A stretch of 64,000 nucleotides of DNA from Odiellus spinosus (lineage: Eukaryota; Arthropoda; Arachnida; Opiliones; Phalangiidae). This document shows positions 32,056 to 46,292 of the stretch, piece by piece. How positions within the stretch are numbered: the stretch's first letter is position 1; the number at the start of each line of letters is the position of its first letter. Location: contig OY987227.1 of the NCBI GenBank assembly GCA_963920705.1, positions 20,547,434 to 20,611,433 on the forward strand, given 5' to 3'. The notes beneath the pieces were generated by a model. It had not been told where the DNA came from and did not search any database. It was given only the letters and a program-made list of their open reading frames with translations. A program made the position numbers and the translations under genes.

Positions 32056-35000
32056 AGTTGAAATAATTAAGTTTTTTTTTACAAAGAAAACGACATGGTA
32101 TTGAACGAAAAACTTTATTTACGATAAATCAAGTTTTTACACGTCGTTTTCTCTGTCAAAAGGTCATCAGTGTTGGTGTTGACAAACTTTACAACTTTGA
32201 TTTTACTGGTTTAGTGCATTATTTCAATTTTGTATTTATCCACAATTTTTTATATACTTTTTAAGACATCAATCTTCCAGGAAATATATCTCATTCCATT
32301 CTTTAAAAAAATTAGTAACGCCCTTATATAGTTTTGAGTTATCAGGAAATCGTTTAAAATTTCGTGGAAAGATTTGAACTAAAACTAGCCCGATATAATA
32401 TTACGGCGAAGTGCGGAACGAATATCGAAAAACGGCGGTATAAAATAAAAAGCCTCCTCAATCATCTCTTAGAATTAATAAATCCGATTTTTGATACACC
32501 TTTCGAGAATCCAAGATAAAATTCAAACAGCCAGGCATTTCGATTATCGCGCGTGAGCTGTTGAATTCTTTTGTTAACCTTTTATCGAATAGGACTATCG
32601 GTTTTTGATTGATAAAACAGCCCACGACCAGCCAGTATACCTTTAGCAATAAACGTTGCACCCCGCGATAAATGGATAACTAATGATGGTAGTTGGGCAA
32701 AGGCGGGAACTGTTGATACCCCATTTCGGAAAGGCTGATTTCCGAGAAACGGTACCCTTCTTTATATATATAATGGATTCCCTATTCCAAGCAACTCGTT
32801 CTCATCAATGAAATCCCGTAAAACGCCTACTCCTCTTCCGATCTCTAATATACTTGACTCTTCGAAGTATATAAACCGAGAAACTAAAGTCATTCATTCT
32901 TCTCCGATAGCCCGAAATGTCAGGAAAAGGTTTGCGTACCGCATGGGCCGTTTGCTTTAACCTTCCCGTGACACAAATGACGTTAAATAGAAGTTGAAAC
33001 GTCATCAAAGTCATTACTGCTGTTCTGGTTCACTTAAACTTGGATAAAAAGACAATCTTTCGTAAAGTCACACCCATTTGAGTATAGCTTCCTCCTGAAA
33101 CTAATTCGGGTGTCTAAAGTAAAATGAAGCATAATGAAATAGAACTAAAAACGTATCTTACAAAGCTTGATGTGCCAAGTCCTAGATGGGGCATCGTTCA
33201 ATTATATTATACTTAAATACTAATCATGGACAATAATAATTTTAAAATTTATAAAGTAATTGAACGTGAGTTAGAAATATATCTTTAAAACTGTGTCTAA
33301 ATAGCAAATTCTAGAGAAAATGGCTACGTCCTATAAAAGGTTCTTCCTGATTTGTAAATCCCCTTAAAAGCGCCTTATTTTCTTGCTTAACAGACTTCAT
33401 TGGTCATAATTGTACAGTCAAAGCTAGGCTGTGTGCATAAGGAAAATTATTTTCGATTGACAAATTCAAGACCCTTTAATAGCTGAATTGTTATATAGAA
33501 TTTTTACCGGCTACGTCACCATTACCTCCCGACCAACGAGATAAATGTAACCTCTAAAAGACCAAGGCGACCACGCCCTACCGCAAAAGTCTACATATTT
33601 GTAAATAATACTTCAACCTCCCTTTAAAATAGCATTCTTGAAAAGGAATTATACGCGGTTATCTAAATTGAGCTAGTTTCAATAATGGGGTGAAAAATCA
33701 AACGATAACGAATAAATGCCAAATACCGGGTAAAAATATTAGGTTTTTTCGGAGAAATTTGTGATAATTTGGGAAACCGAGTCACGAAGCCTTAAACGTT
33801 TTAGCACTACAGTTTCCAAAAACAAAGGTTTTATCTACGTATACGGAGTGAAGGGTTCTTCGATGAATGCAGCCTCGTCTTATTTACAGTTTTAGGGTTT
33901 CGTTATTTTTTACCCACCTTTAAACAATCGGTTGGAAAGATCTTGGCATCACCTCGCAGTTGGGCCAGGTGCAAGGGCGCATAGGATGAGAGGTCCAGCA
34001 GCGTCGCCCGACTTTAGGTCTGCAAAGTTTCGGTTGCGAGTTTTTTGGCGCCTCATCATCTCATCTAATTTTTTGCCATAAAAACGATTGCAGTTCGACA
34101 GCTCAGAAAATGAAGAAAGACCTAGAATATAAGATAGACAGACAGAAAAAAAAATATGTTATATAATTTTCATTGAAGGTTGTTAATCTGTAAAATAAAT
34201 CCACTATATTAAAACGAAAAAGCTAGTTTTTTCTTGGTTAAACCATAAGTAACATATCATAGAAGTATGACAATTAATCAAATAGCTAGTCGTGGTATGT
34301 TTCAAAGTACAGCAATACATTTTCCAAATATCTTGTTTGGAGTTTAAATCCATCGTGTATGCAAGGATCGAGTAGAAGATTCTTTAAAATGTTGTCGTAC
34401 AACTGTAGATTTATTCGCCAAGGCTTAACTCGAAAATATTATCGTAATTATGCTTTTAAATCAGAAGTCCCGGACTACTCGGGCAAGAAATTGAGGGGTT
34501 GTGGATTTTAATTATTCACTGTTCAAACAAACGAAGCCTATTTCGTGCTCATTTAAACGTAAAATAACCGAGGAAATAACATAAAAAAAAATCATATTTT
34601 CAACGTTTCGTCTATGCCCCGAAAACAATTGAAATGTTTACTCTGATACGGTTGACTGGAATATGTTTCGTCACCATCAGAATACATCTTTGATCTCGGC
34701 GTTCTTTTTTCACAAGAAAGAGATGAGATTTACAACTCGGATGAAGATGAATAAAATACGTTATTCAAAAGTACAATGTCTGACTTTTTGACCCAAGGAA
34801 GAGAAATAAAAAAATGTCGACATAAAGGTATTAACCGTTTACAAGTGGGTGGTCCTAACGTCGCCAGACGAGGAATCACTTGACCTACGGAGCGAGTCGA
34901 ACCTCTCCGGAGATGGGTGGTCCATAAAAACCCACGGACAAAGAACCGATACGAGTACGACGAGTCAATGTCGCCAAAAACTTTACGCCAAATAGTCTTC

Positions 35001-36202
35001 TTTTAATAATTCACGTTTCTTAAATCCAAAAAGAAAACTGTCTCTTCTTTCAATCCCAGCGAGAATCGAGAAAAAAACATTTCGGGCCTCTTTATAGTTT
35101 TTAAAAGATGAGAGGGAGGATTTCTTTAGACTAATGTCGCGTCTTTTCCCTTTGAATGTATTACGGAATTTAAAGGGAGGACCTGGGGTGCTATGCTTAT
35201 GTCAAAAAGGATACTAGAAACCGTCATGGGGCCAGATTCAGTCATTCCAGACTTTAACAAGATGGTCAAGTCCCGTACGACACCTATTACGTTTGTAAAC
35301 TTCAATGGGTTCCATTTTCCCTTTTTTAATGTTTGTGACATTCCCTTTACATTTCCCCTTGAAAATGGGAATGTTACAAATATAAGTTCTTTTTGCCGTT
35401 TTGAAGTAATCATACGCGGATACTTGTTTTTCGTCTTTACCAACGGCGACGGCAATGCCGCAACAAATGTAATACCTACACCCCACACTAGGGGAATGTA
35501 GTTAAAAAGGCGAAAAGCTTCTATTTTATCCCTTTTTAGGGTGGATTCTGGAAACCAAGTAATCACGAATTCAAAATGTTTATATAACGAACGAAAAATA
35601 TGGCAGAATTATCCGCAAGAATTCCCTTCCTTCATTACTAACAGAAAACCATCTTTGTCGTTGATTTGAAATCTTTAGAATACATGGCCAATGCATGCAG
35701 ATTGCAGACTTATCCAGAAAACCCGCATCGTATTTTTAACTTTAAGACGCTTCCTGTCCCTTCTAAACTTGGAATATTTCAAAGATTATGCAAATATGAG
35801 AAAAACATTTAGCGTGGGTTTAATAATATTCGCAGAGATACATTAACGAATAACGAAACTAAAACACGATAGTTACAACTAAAAAGGGCGTTCTGTTTGA
35901 AAAATATACTTTAAGTACACATATGAAGGTTCTTACAATATTTGAAGATTGAAATAATTATTTTGAATGGAGAACTGTTACTGACGAGCATTTTATATTC
36001 ATTTGCAGAGTTAGAATCTTATGCCAAGTTCATATAAACTATAACAACAAACTTGAGGGTAAAGAACGAAATCTATAACGAAAAGTTCGAAAACTGGTCG
36101 AAAAGGTTAAACATAAGGTCAAAAGTCATAAAAATTCAAAATTGTACAGCAAAAAAGGTAGTTTATTCCACGATTCTTTCAAGTAATGCTGTCACCGATT
36201 TA
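32056..36202. other. Non-genic stretch
   Basis: No gene is recognised. A minus-strand open stretch at 35126-35566 begins with GTG, not ATG, and resembles no family I know. GC-richer patches lie near 33940-34060 and 34850-34950. The second copy of the dispersed repeat lies at 33345-33455. Confidence 0.5.
33345..33455 (+). repeat. Dispersed repeat, copy 2
   Basis: Diverged partner of 448-556, sharing TTGGTCATAATTGTA, AGTCAAAG and CTGTGTG in the same order. Confidence 0.5.
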
Positions 36203-36209
36203 CTACAAA

Positions 36210-36363
36210 CAGAAGCCGATGAAACCCTCCTTTGAAGTCTATTACTCCCGGGTCTTGTCTACCCCTTCTAACTCGTAAAATTGGGAATTTTACCCATACA
36301 GAGAGGAGCGCTATATGGAACATTGGAGTAGTAGACTTCAAAGGAGTGTTTCATCTGTTTCTG
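36210..36363. mobile_element. CAGAAG-family MITE, short copy
   Basis: 154 bp. The left end CAGAAGCCGATGAAACCCTC and right end inverse CAGAAACAGATGAAACACTC pair over about 32 bp. It is flanked by an exact 7-bp duplication CTACAAA (36203-36209 and 36364-36370). It belongs to the same family as 51535-51871 and 53454-53781 but lacks most of their centre. Confidence 0.85.
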
Positions 36364-36857
36364 CTACAAATTAAAATGATTTTTAATTAGCATTTCTGGA
36401 AATATCGTACACGATATTTTCGGAAACAAAATACCCAGGACATTGAACGTCATCATGGTTGTGAGTATTATATAGTTAATTTAGCGAAAGGACATAATCC
36501 AGAATGTTCCTCAATTCATACTAAAAACGTTTAGTTAAACAAGTTTTCATACATTCTACGTCATCAAGCGCAAAAGAAATTTATATTATAATATATATTT
36601 TGAGTTTTACTTTTTAAATTCCCTAAAACACGTCAACCCAAAGGCTTAACATTTTTACTAATAGTAGGCATTTGAAAAAGATAAAAATATAACTCACAGG
36701 GCTACGAAAAAAGAGTATCCTCACTTTAATATTACTGTAATAAAAGGAAGAACTAATTAACTCTCACGAGCTTCCTAAATCAGCGTTAACATTCCGTCAC
36801 TAATCACAACCGATAAACTTAAATTGAAAAAAAATAATTCTACGTAGCAGATCCTTC

Positions 36858-37077
36858 TATATAGACTTTTTGCTGCGCCTTATGAAGGGGGCGGCCATTT
36901 TGCCCGTTCCCCTTAGTTCGCCCCCCCAATCCGCCATTTTGGTAACCCAGAAACGAGTAGGCAGAGCCACTACCACCTCGTTTCTGGGTGACCAAAATGG
37001 CGGATTGGGGGGTCGAAACTAAGGGGAACGGAAAAAATGGCAGCTCCCTTCATAAGGCGCGGCAAAAAGTCTATATA
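36858..37077. mobile_element. Long palindromic MITE
   Basis: A 220-bp near-complete palindrome: TATATAGACTTTTTGC opens and GCAAAAAGTCTATATA closes. Inner arms AATCCGCCATTTTGG and CCAAAATGGCGGATT pair perfectly around a short GC-rich centre. TA-rich ends suggest a TA target, but its limits are blurred by flanking TA repeats. Confidence 0.75.
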
Positions 37078-40000
37078 TATATTAGGGAGTTAAGAAAAGG
37101 GCGCTCGCTGCACCATCTGGCATTTTCTCGGGTCGACCTCAAGTCCTAATCTTTATTGACTCGGCCTCCGCGAGTCTCCCCAGGACCCCAGCGCCAACCA
37201 GCTAAATGAAATACTTCGCGATAAACTTTATTTACTGTTATAACCAGTTAGAGATTTCAACGCGTATAAGAAAATATACAATCGACCTCTATGTAACGTT
37301 TGCGGCTGATAGAAGGCAATGCCATAGGAATTATATCCTCTAAAATCTCAACTTGATACTGACTGCAGTTTCAGAGAAAGAGAGAGAGAGAGGGAAAACG
37401 AGAAAAAGAAATAAACATTCGTCAAATGTCATTTGAAAGGAAAAGTTACATCAAAAGATAAACTTATTTTTTTTTTTATTATTATTTTGATTCAACTCCC
37501 CGCGAGCGACCTCGCATCTGCAACCTTTCGTTTTCCAAGAATGGATATATTGAAAAAGAGGCATATTTTTTTCAGGAGGTATACGTATTTTTGGTACGAT
37601 ACACCCACTCAAAATTATTTTATATACGATTATACGATTGAACTTATTTCAATATTAAGATGCCACGGTTAGGTTTATGTACACTCCGGCTGGTAAGGAT
37701 AGTGGGAAATCATTTAAGAGCTAGGCGAGTCAGTGATACTATCAATTGCGGAGAAGTAATTGAAATAGAGACTATTATGCAAATTAAACGATGCAAATTC
37801 ATGGATTAGGCTTATTTAAACAGCAACTACTTGCTTTTAGGTTGCATTATCCCTTTAAAGTCTCTCCTATTGGCGAGATTTTGCTGATTATCGCTTAGGC
37901 GAATAAAAATTGCGCGTGAATTGAGTTTAAAGGCGGATGCACACTGATAGTGGTCACCAATATCTCGCGGATACATCGTCAAGACTTTAAATTTAACACA
38001 AGCTCGGCCAAACACTAACAGAGCGAGGAAAGGAACTAAAGGTATGGGACTTCATTTTGAAGGAGGAGTTCGCAATTACCCGGCGTTTCCTGTCTAGCCA
38101 TGATAAGTATACATTTGTAAGAATGATATCACGAGTTCGGTGAGGTTTGAAGTGTGTCTATCGCGATAATCTAAGAGATAGCGGGCGAGCAGGATTTGAA
38201 GGCGTGTGGTAATCTCGTGGTGAAACGAACAGCGATAATGCTTGGGGTTTTTCTCTGGCTCTTTATATACCTACTAAATGGTTCGCATCCTTCTTCGTCG
38301 TCTGCGAAGAAGGAAAATAAAGAAGTAGACTAGACAGACACAAAGTTCCTCCCTATACTTAGTTTGCTTCTCTCAGCGCCTGTTTTTATTTTGCAATAGT
38401 ATTTTCAGACCCTAGCTAAGCAATCCTTTAGTAACCAAGACGGAAATAAGTTACAACAAAGGGGATGTTTGAAAGACGTATTACTTCTGTAACTAGTTAA
38501 AATACGACTATTTTTCGAGCGAAAATACACGCTTTTGGGTAGAAAATAGAATTAGAAAAAGAGAATTCCGGAAAAAATGACGTAAACCGAAGCCATTGTA
38601 CAGGAAATACGATTAATATCCGACTCAAAATATAGATGAATCTTAAGTAAAAATGAAACGTAAAAGGGGAGGTGTTTAATGCTTTCTCCGAGTTTAGTTA
38701 GCTAGATATAAAGTCAAAGTTTGATCAATCAAATTGTTCGCCTAAATATTTCCGTACACGATTACGGAACACATCATTTAAATTGCCAATTTAGTTTTCA
38801 TCACCATTTAATTAATTGTACTAATCTATATCCTTCGGTACGTGCTTTTATTTTAAATATGGGTGGGAAGAACTAATTGAAAAGGTATTCGTTAATTACT
38901 TCGTGAAAACGACTTTTGCTTCCAAAATTAATTTACATAACGTTTTGTCGTCGATTTTTGCGCGATCTAATTAGAGGGGGACGTGCCGCTAATTACTTAA
39001 CTTTCCTCCATCAGTTCAAAAGTAGCACGCAGCTAAGATTATTATATTAGCGCGTTAATTTTCAAAACTGCCCACAGCCCGCTTATAAATGGAAAATATG
39101 CCATTTACGTTCGATACCTATATACAATTTTAACATAACACATCAGGGTCTTTTCCAACGATTAAATTCAACAGGGATGAAGTTCTAAAAGCGTTGAAGT
39201 TGCTACTATAACAGTAACATTTAGTTTTAAAGTGAAACTAGAAGCTACAAATCGACCTTGGGTATCAAAAGCCGGCCTATATTCTTTTAATGTTAGGACA
39301 TTACAAGCGCTGTTGAAAGCTGAAATAATATGATTGGCCTTAATTTATATTTATTTAAACTTAATCAAACTTTAGAAATTAATTTTAACACCAAAAACGT
39401 CTCTAAAAATTGTTTTGGCATGTTGATTCCGAAAAAAAAAAACAAAATCGGTTCCATTTTAGCTCCCAATTTCCCTTTAAGACTGAAATTCAGTACAGAA
39501 CCCTCGAACTTAGACGTATTTTAGTTCGTTACCCAACTTTGAAGCAATAAAAGGAAATGTCGAGGAGAAAGAAAAGAGCTGCATGGGCATTGTTGGCACA
39601 ATTAGTTTCTCTCCGCGCCTTTAATTATATTGTCTCTAAGCTAGTAAACAGACTTTAAATTATGTATTTTACCACCTAAACCCATTCCCCGTGTGTCGAC
39701 GTTGACATTCACGAATGCGCGGTTATGGAAAATCGAGTTGTAATTAAAATACCGTTTAAAAAGCAATTTCGGTTGATCGGAGGCTTATTCTCACTGAAAG
39801 TCAACCTTATAGATTCAAACGACTAACGTTATACTATATGTATAGACCTTTCTAGGGTGCGATATAGGAGAGGGAGGAAAAAAAAAACACTAAAAACTCA
39901 AGAAATTCACTTGGAGTGGGTTTTGCTCATTGGTTGTAAGGTAATGGCGGAGCCCGGTAAATAAAATTCAATCAAAATTCCATAGCCCAACAAATCCAGC

Positions 40001-42984
40001 GTTAATTTGTATAATTTTTAAAGGGATTATGAAACCAATAAAAAGGTTATTTATCGTATAGTGTTTGTCTGTAAAATAGTTAAAATCATGTTAAATAATA
40101 CGTTTAGGATATATTAATTTATTTCTATATTAGGGTTTATTTGAAATCGAAAGCTACAGAGCGGAGTTTTGGCACAAACCCAAAAGCATTAAGGAATTTA
40201 GCTATGAACCTTTAAATCCAACCTTTGACCTTCGATCCCAAATAATCTATCAAAGCAAGCTTCAGGCTAAATAATTTAATGCATAGTTTTGGTTCCACCT
40301 CCCTTAAAAATGTTTCCCTTAACGCCACCCCGCCGATTCTCCAGAATATAAAATGTTTTTAATTTATTATAAATTAATATGCACCATGACGTCTAAAGTG
40401 AGAATTATGCTAAATTAATAAGCCAAAAGGAGCTATTTTATAATTTGATTGTGTATTATTCCGTTAGTTTTAAAACTACACTGGATCAAACAAAATAATA
40501 AAATTTTTAACCCTCCCTAAACATCGCGCCATATGGTAAGTCTTAAATCGAGCTGTGATACTATTTTTAATTACACTCTCCCTTTGAGAGTTTGATTTTC
40601 TAACAAATTCTCAGGAGAATTCTCTCTCATAGCCGCAATCCTGTTTCACATTTTTAGATCTTGGTCATCCAATTAACAGTCACGTGGTAGTTTTTAAGGG
40701 TTAACCCTCTAAACAAATCTTTGACCTTATTGACGTATATTTCCTGTGGGAGGTCGTTTATTTTATCGTATATCGTCGCGCGTTCGTGTCATGTCTTGGA
40801 TCTCTATCTTTTATTGGACAACGCTTTACAATATAGTGATGGAAGCGCGGCAAAATCCGAATACGCCTTGTCACCTTTGTCAGTAAAATTCACAAAAGAT
40901 TAAATTTCCCCTTTTGCCAGACTATATGTATACACTAAACCCCTTTCCACCGCTATTAACAAAGTAGTAAAAGCTATCTCGGACAAATTCATATAAACGA
41001 AAGATATAGGGATAAAACTATCCCGAACTTTTGACGTCAGAAGCTTCTACCTCTAGCCTAAAAGGTATCATCCCCCTTAGTGAGGGAATTACGGTATTTA
41101 CCCTGATAAATGCACCACCAGTAAGGGGGTGACACGACGTCAGATGTTCTTTCGTCTTTGGCAGTTTGCCTTCTCCTTATTATAAGTAGTTTCGCCGAGT
41201 TTCGCGAAGTAATCTTGGACAGGAGTGCATCACGTCAACCCCCCACTCTCCCCAGGAGAATAGTGGTCTTATATCCCATCACTTCTTCTCTGAAACTCTG
41301 CCACTGTAAAGGAGCGGCGGCCGGCAGAAAGGCCAAAACACAAAAAGAAGATATTCGAAGAAAAGAAGCGACGGAAGAAATAAAAGGAAACGAGAGAAAA
41401 ATAAAATTTTGGCGCAAAATAAAAAAAAAAAAAAAAAAAAAAAATGGGGGAGGGGAGGAAATGATATACGAGTCTTAAGACGCGAGCGCGCGCCAAGCGG
41501 CAAATCCCTAGTTTCGGTTTACGCGCGAAAATTTTCACTTTAGCGTCAAAAAACATTTTAAAGAAAAGCACGCGGTTATAGAGAAGGAGGAGAGGTGTGT
41601 GTGGAGGGGAGGGGGGACTTCTCAGCACGCACGCCGATGGACCAAAAGATAGAGTTCGCCTACTTATAAAAGAGATGGTATACTTCATTCCCTCCTCCTT
41701 TTCTAAACGTCTGGATAAAACGTCACGTAAAAGGCCAAACCAAGTAACTCGATTCGCGTTTTTATTGCTTTAATTGGGTCATTTTTTATTCCATATCAAG
41801 AACTAAATTATGATATCCGAGAACGTACAAAAGAAGATATTACGTTTCCATGAACTCGTACTTTTATACAAAAAAATAATTATGTTTTTGATGAAATACC
41901 TTTAAAGGCGTTTGGGACATTTGCAGTTTGACCTTTCCAAAATAGTTAAAAATTGTTTCTGAAGTCTCTAAAGTGTAAACGCGACTATGGTGTCGGCTAG
42001 CTTCCTAGATTGTCGCTGATTAAAAGCTTCAAATGGAACAATACACATAATAAGAATTATTTGGGTTCACTTGATTGACGTAAAGTTTATATCCTACGTA
42101 ACATTGCCTAAGCCATGGTCGATCAATTGGAAAAACCCAAAAACCATAAGGATTACACGTAATACTGTGCCACTGGTGATTAGCTTCAATATAAACCCCG
42201 AAATAAGACGGTTTGGACATTTCTACATTCTCAAATTATAAATATACTAGCAAAAACCCGTGAAAAAAATCAAGGGATAATGAAATATGTTGATGATACG
42301 GTCAATAATATAAATTGGTTCAACGCCTGTAAAAGTGTTCCAACCTCTAAGCTCCGGTGTTCAGGGTGAAGCCCAACCTATTGCACCTTTCTGGAAAAAG
42401 TATATACGTTCGTACAGACATTGTAAATTATTTTATGTTAATTTATTTACTACAGCCAAATCCACCTTGAAATTGGCAGTGCCCAAAGCTATATTATTTA
42501 TTATTTATATGATTTCTAGACATTAAGACGCTTTGAGATGAACGGACGAGCCTTTAGCTTTGCTTTATCCGTGCTGACGACTCATAACGGAATGTACTAT
42601 ACAAAGATAAATATTGTGTTCTAGATCTAAAATCAACGCTGTTTAATCATCGCTGATTAGTTTGTTTATTGGATACAATTTAATTGCTAAAAAATCCATA
42701 CTTCAAGAATATCTCAAAACTTCTGAGATAAATTATTTTAATTATTTAAAGGTAGAATAAAGCTCTGGCCCAAAAGTGGACGATATACAACTTCATCACA
42801 TTCCTGCAGCTACGTCTAACAAATGGACTCTAAAATCGGCGCAAGTTACGTTAGAAAACAAGACGTCGCGATTTTTCCTAAATTAAGAGGATAAAACTTA
42901 ACGCTATATACTAAATTAAAGGGAAAAACGAATTAAAATGAAACCCCTTTTTCGTTTATTTTCGAAAATAAAAATTGGAGATAT
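37078..42984. other. Gene-free stretch
   Basis: No supported gene. It holds a (GA)n tract near 37376-37394, one TTAA-type repeat end (CATTATCCCTTTAA at 37845-37858), an AGGCGGATGCACAC fragment near 37931 and a run of A near 41421-41443. Open frames around 41158-41688 on both strands come from purine/pyrimidine-biased sequence. TAATTA-rich patches such as 38760-39060 could be regulatory but are not testable here. Confidence 0.5.
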
Positions 42985-44858
42985 TACGACATTATTATAG
43001 TCACGTGGCTATTGTAGAGCCTGCAGTTGATTCTGGCGCGTTCTGGCACGTGATAAGGTCGTTTTCGCGGGGTCTTTTTCGTAAAAGTACTTAATTCAGA
43101 AAGTTCTACCTTTCGTATGAAAATTAATCACGTAATATATTGAAAAAAATTACATATATTTTTGACTTTTCATTTTGACGTTTCTTAAGAACTTGTCAAC
43201 CAAGAGAAATAAAATTTTGTATATTATGATAAAACTAAAAATGTAATCTATGGTGATACCATCATTTTAAATACACTCTTGAAAGAGTATAAATTGTAGT
43301 ACAAGCGAGTTAAAATATAAATAGGCGGTGACTTAACTTGTATTCATGTCTCACGTGTTAGAGACTATATGAAATTTAACTACTCTAGATAATGTATTAA
43401 AATATCTCCATTGTATACAGCACGATACGGCGTGCGCAGATTCACAGATATTTAACAAATTAGGGTAAACCTTCGGAGTCTCTAATTGTCGAATAAATAA
43501 ATACAATCTTGAGATTGTTCCACTGTTCAACTCTTATTGTTCTCACAGACAAATCCTCAAAAGCTTTTGCGTGTCAAAAGCCCAAAATTCTAAAACTATA
43601 TATAATGAAACTCAATTTTCGCTGAAATGTTAGTTAAATGGTTATGGCACTTAACTAGGGAGAAGTAAAATGGACTCTTCCCGTGGCCTACTCGACAAAT
43701 GATAGGGCAGAAAAGCCGTGACGTAGCGGAACGCAACCCAAAGACTAAGGAATAAGGACCACGAGTATCGTGCGCGAGTGCGGCGAGTAGAATGGAAGAA
43801 CTTGCGTAGAAGTGAGGGAAGAGAGAGAGAAAGAGGGCGGGTAGGTTGTAGTGGTACAACGTTCAGAGAGAAATCTCCTCAAAAAAGCTGAGCTCTTTCA
43901 AGACTCAAGAGGGGATCAGCTCCCGATGTGAAAAGGACCCGGGAAAACCAGCTCTCACTCTCCCTCTAAAAGCGTCTAGCTTCGCTCGTTGGCTGTTTTA
44001 CTTGGGAAGTTGGAAAAGTCGCGTGTGTATTTTACACTTTTTCACACTTTAGGACGCGTAAACTCAGTCCAAAATAAGGCGTTTTTTTTTTCTGATATAA
44101 AACTTGAAAAACCTTGGCATTTTAAGGAACTTTTTTGATTGGCTTCGATAAACAATCATCCGAGATTAGTTAGAAAACTTTTTGGGTAAGTTTTCTTATC
44201 TTATTATTTTCCAAAATCCGTAATCTCTAATCTTAATATCTTTCGTGTTTTAATACCGTATCAGCGTATCTGATAATATTTTCCTCCAAAAGTAAAATAA
44301 CTAGGACTTGGAATGTTTTTTTTTTTTTTCTTCTGAAGTTTTTGTCGCGACTCCTGATATGGTCGGATAAGACAAATTACGAAGTTTAAAAGTACTTTTT
44401 TTACGGGGTTCCCACGTGGGCCAAAACAAAATTACTTTTTTTTAAGTTAGGGTGTACTTAAAATCCATGTGGGATGTTTAAACATTAGTGAGGCGATAAT
44501 GGACTAAATGCAGCGGTTATTTAGAATTTCATTTTTTTTTTAAGAAGAGTTTTTTTCTAACTAAAATATTGCTCAATTTGGGGTGTTGTCATAATTATTC
44601 GGGTTGTTTGTTAGTAATTATATTAAGAGTAAAAATTTTGTAGTAAAAATAAATTAGATTATAAATTAAGATCATTTCGAGCTTGAAATTGAAATATATA
44701 GAAATAAAATCGGTAAAACAAATAAATTTAAAAAGTTTTATTGAATTAAAAACGTTTAAAATAATTGAAAAGTACTTTTACCAAAAAGACGGCACGAAAG
44801 CCCGAACGCGCGAGAATCAACTGTAGGCTCTACAACATGTGATCATATTGATGACGTA
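42985..44858. mobile_element. 1.87-kb element with long inverted repeats
   Basis: Arms of about 100 bp pair. On the left are TACGACATTATTATAG, TGTAGAGCCTGCAGTTGATT and GTAAAAGTACTT. On the right are their inverses AAGTACTTTTAC, AATCAACTGTAGGCTCTACA and TGATGACGTA. The interior has no long open frame, so it looks like a non-autonomous DNA transposon. Arm fragments recur near 45620-45660, 52870-52957 and 54690-54832. The target duplication is unclear. Confidence 0.6.
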
Positions 44859-45686
44859 GTATTGCGGGAGGTGTGTTCCCATTTCGCCCAAAATGATCTA
44901 TTCCTTGCGCGAAATTTTTATTTTAAAAATTTGAAGATGGCTATTGAAAAATTTTAATTTTTACTGGCAATTATAAAATCTGTATTTTTTTTACTGTTGC
45001 GGTAATTTTTTTCAATGACATACTTATATAAATTTTGAATCGTTTTTTAACAATCTAACAAAAAATGGTACTCAATTTCTATTTGGAAAAATCCTTGACT
45101 TTAAAAGAAATTTATATTACGTTAATTTTGATATTGGTTATCCAACGATCTCATAAAAATTAATCCACGAATTTATTCACAAATAAATCTATTTCTAATT
45201 ATTCAGACAAATGTAAATTTTAATCGATTTGAAAGCATCAGAAAGAATTTTAAGTTAACATCAATCTGTGCCCAAAAAAAACTGGTTTTAACTTGAAATT
45301 TATTAATAACATATCCCTTGAATAGAGTTATAATTCTGTTCAAGATGAAACTGTAAAGTGCGAAAGGTTGAGGCGGATTAATTCAGAATGTTGACGTACA
45401 TAGGATAAAAATAGGCGTCATTAATGTCCCTTGAACACAAGTCGAATTAATAAATTCAGTTTAAGAAATGAGTTTGATAAATCGTACGAAGAATAATGCG
45501 TACTAGTACAAATCGATGCGTGCACGAAAAGCATTATAAAATTATAGTTACAAGAACGATTTAATCGATCTAAAATCATTGTTTCTTAAAGTATATATAT
45601 TCATAATCTTATACCGTAATGCGAGTGCCAGAATGCGCGAGAATCAACTGCTTGTTATGTAACCCCACTAAACCACAAATAATTAT

Positions 45687-45689
<3 letters not shown>
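44859..45689. other. Non-genic stretch
   Basis: Starts with a solitary TTCCCATTTCGCCCAAAA copy (44877-44895), then AT-rich sequence with no recognised feature apart from an inverted-repeat arm fragment near 45620-45660. Confidence 0.5.

Positions 45690-45725
<36 letters not shown>
45690..45725. repeat. Run of 36 A
   Basis: A pure A tract on the + strand just before the A/T-rich minisatellites. No retroelement body is recognised beside it. Confidence 0.9.
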
Positions 45726-45728
<3 letters not shown>

Positions 45729-45781
45729 ATAGAATTATTATAGGAAATTATAAAATTATGTTTTAGAAATATAAAAAATTA

Positions 45782-46205
45782 TATAGAATTTTTAGAAATA
45801 TCGGAAATTATAGAATTATTTTTAGAAATATCAGAAATTATAGAATTATTTTTAGAAATATCAGAAATTATTGAATTATTTTTAGAAATATCAGAAATTA
45901 TTGAATTATTTTTAGAAATATCAGAAATTATTGAATTATTTTTAGAAATATCAGAAATTATTGAATTATTTTTAGAAATGTCAGAAATTATAGAATTATT
46001 TTTAGAAATGTAAGAAATTATAGAATTATTTTTAGAAATGTAAGAAATTATAGAATTATTTTTAGAAATATAAGAAATAGAATTATTTTTAGCAATATAA
46101 GAAATAGAATTATTTTTAAAAATATAAGAAATAATTATTTTTAGAAATACAAGAAATTATATAATTATTTTTAGAAATATAAGAAATTATAGAATTATTT
46201 TAGAA
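45782..46205. repeat. 30-bp A/T-rich minisatellite
   Basis: About 14 units of 30 bp with core GAATTATTTTTAGAAATA and TCAGAAATTA. Units on the right have lost a few bases or carry TAAG in place of TCAG. Confidence 0.9.
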
Positions 46206-46292
46206 TTATGAGAAATTACAAAATTTAATTATTTTTTGGATTAAAGGTATATTTTATTAGAAATATACTATATTAAAGAAATGTTTTTAGAA

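Noticed and set aside
35126-35566. 146-codon minus-strand open stretch with hydrophobic patches
   Set aside because: Begins with GTG, resembles no family I recognise, overlaps competing frames, and has no supported neighbouring exons.
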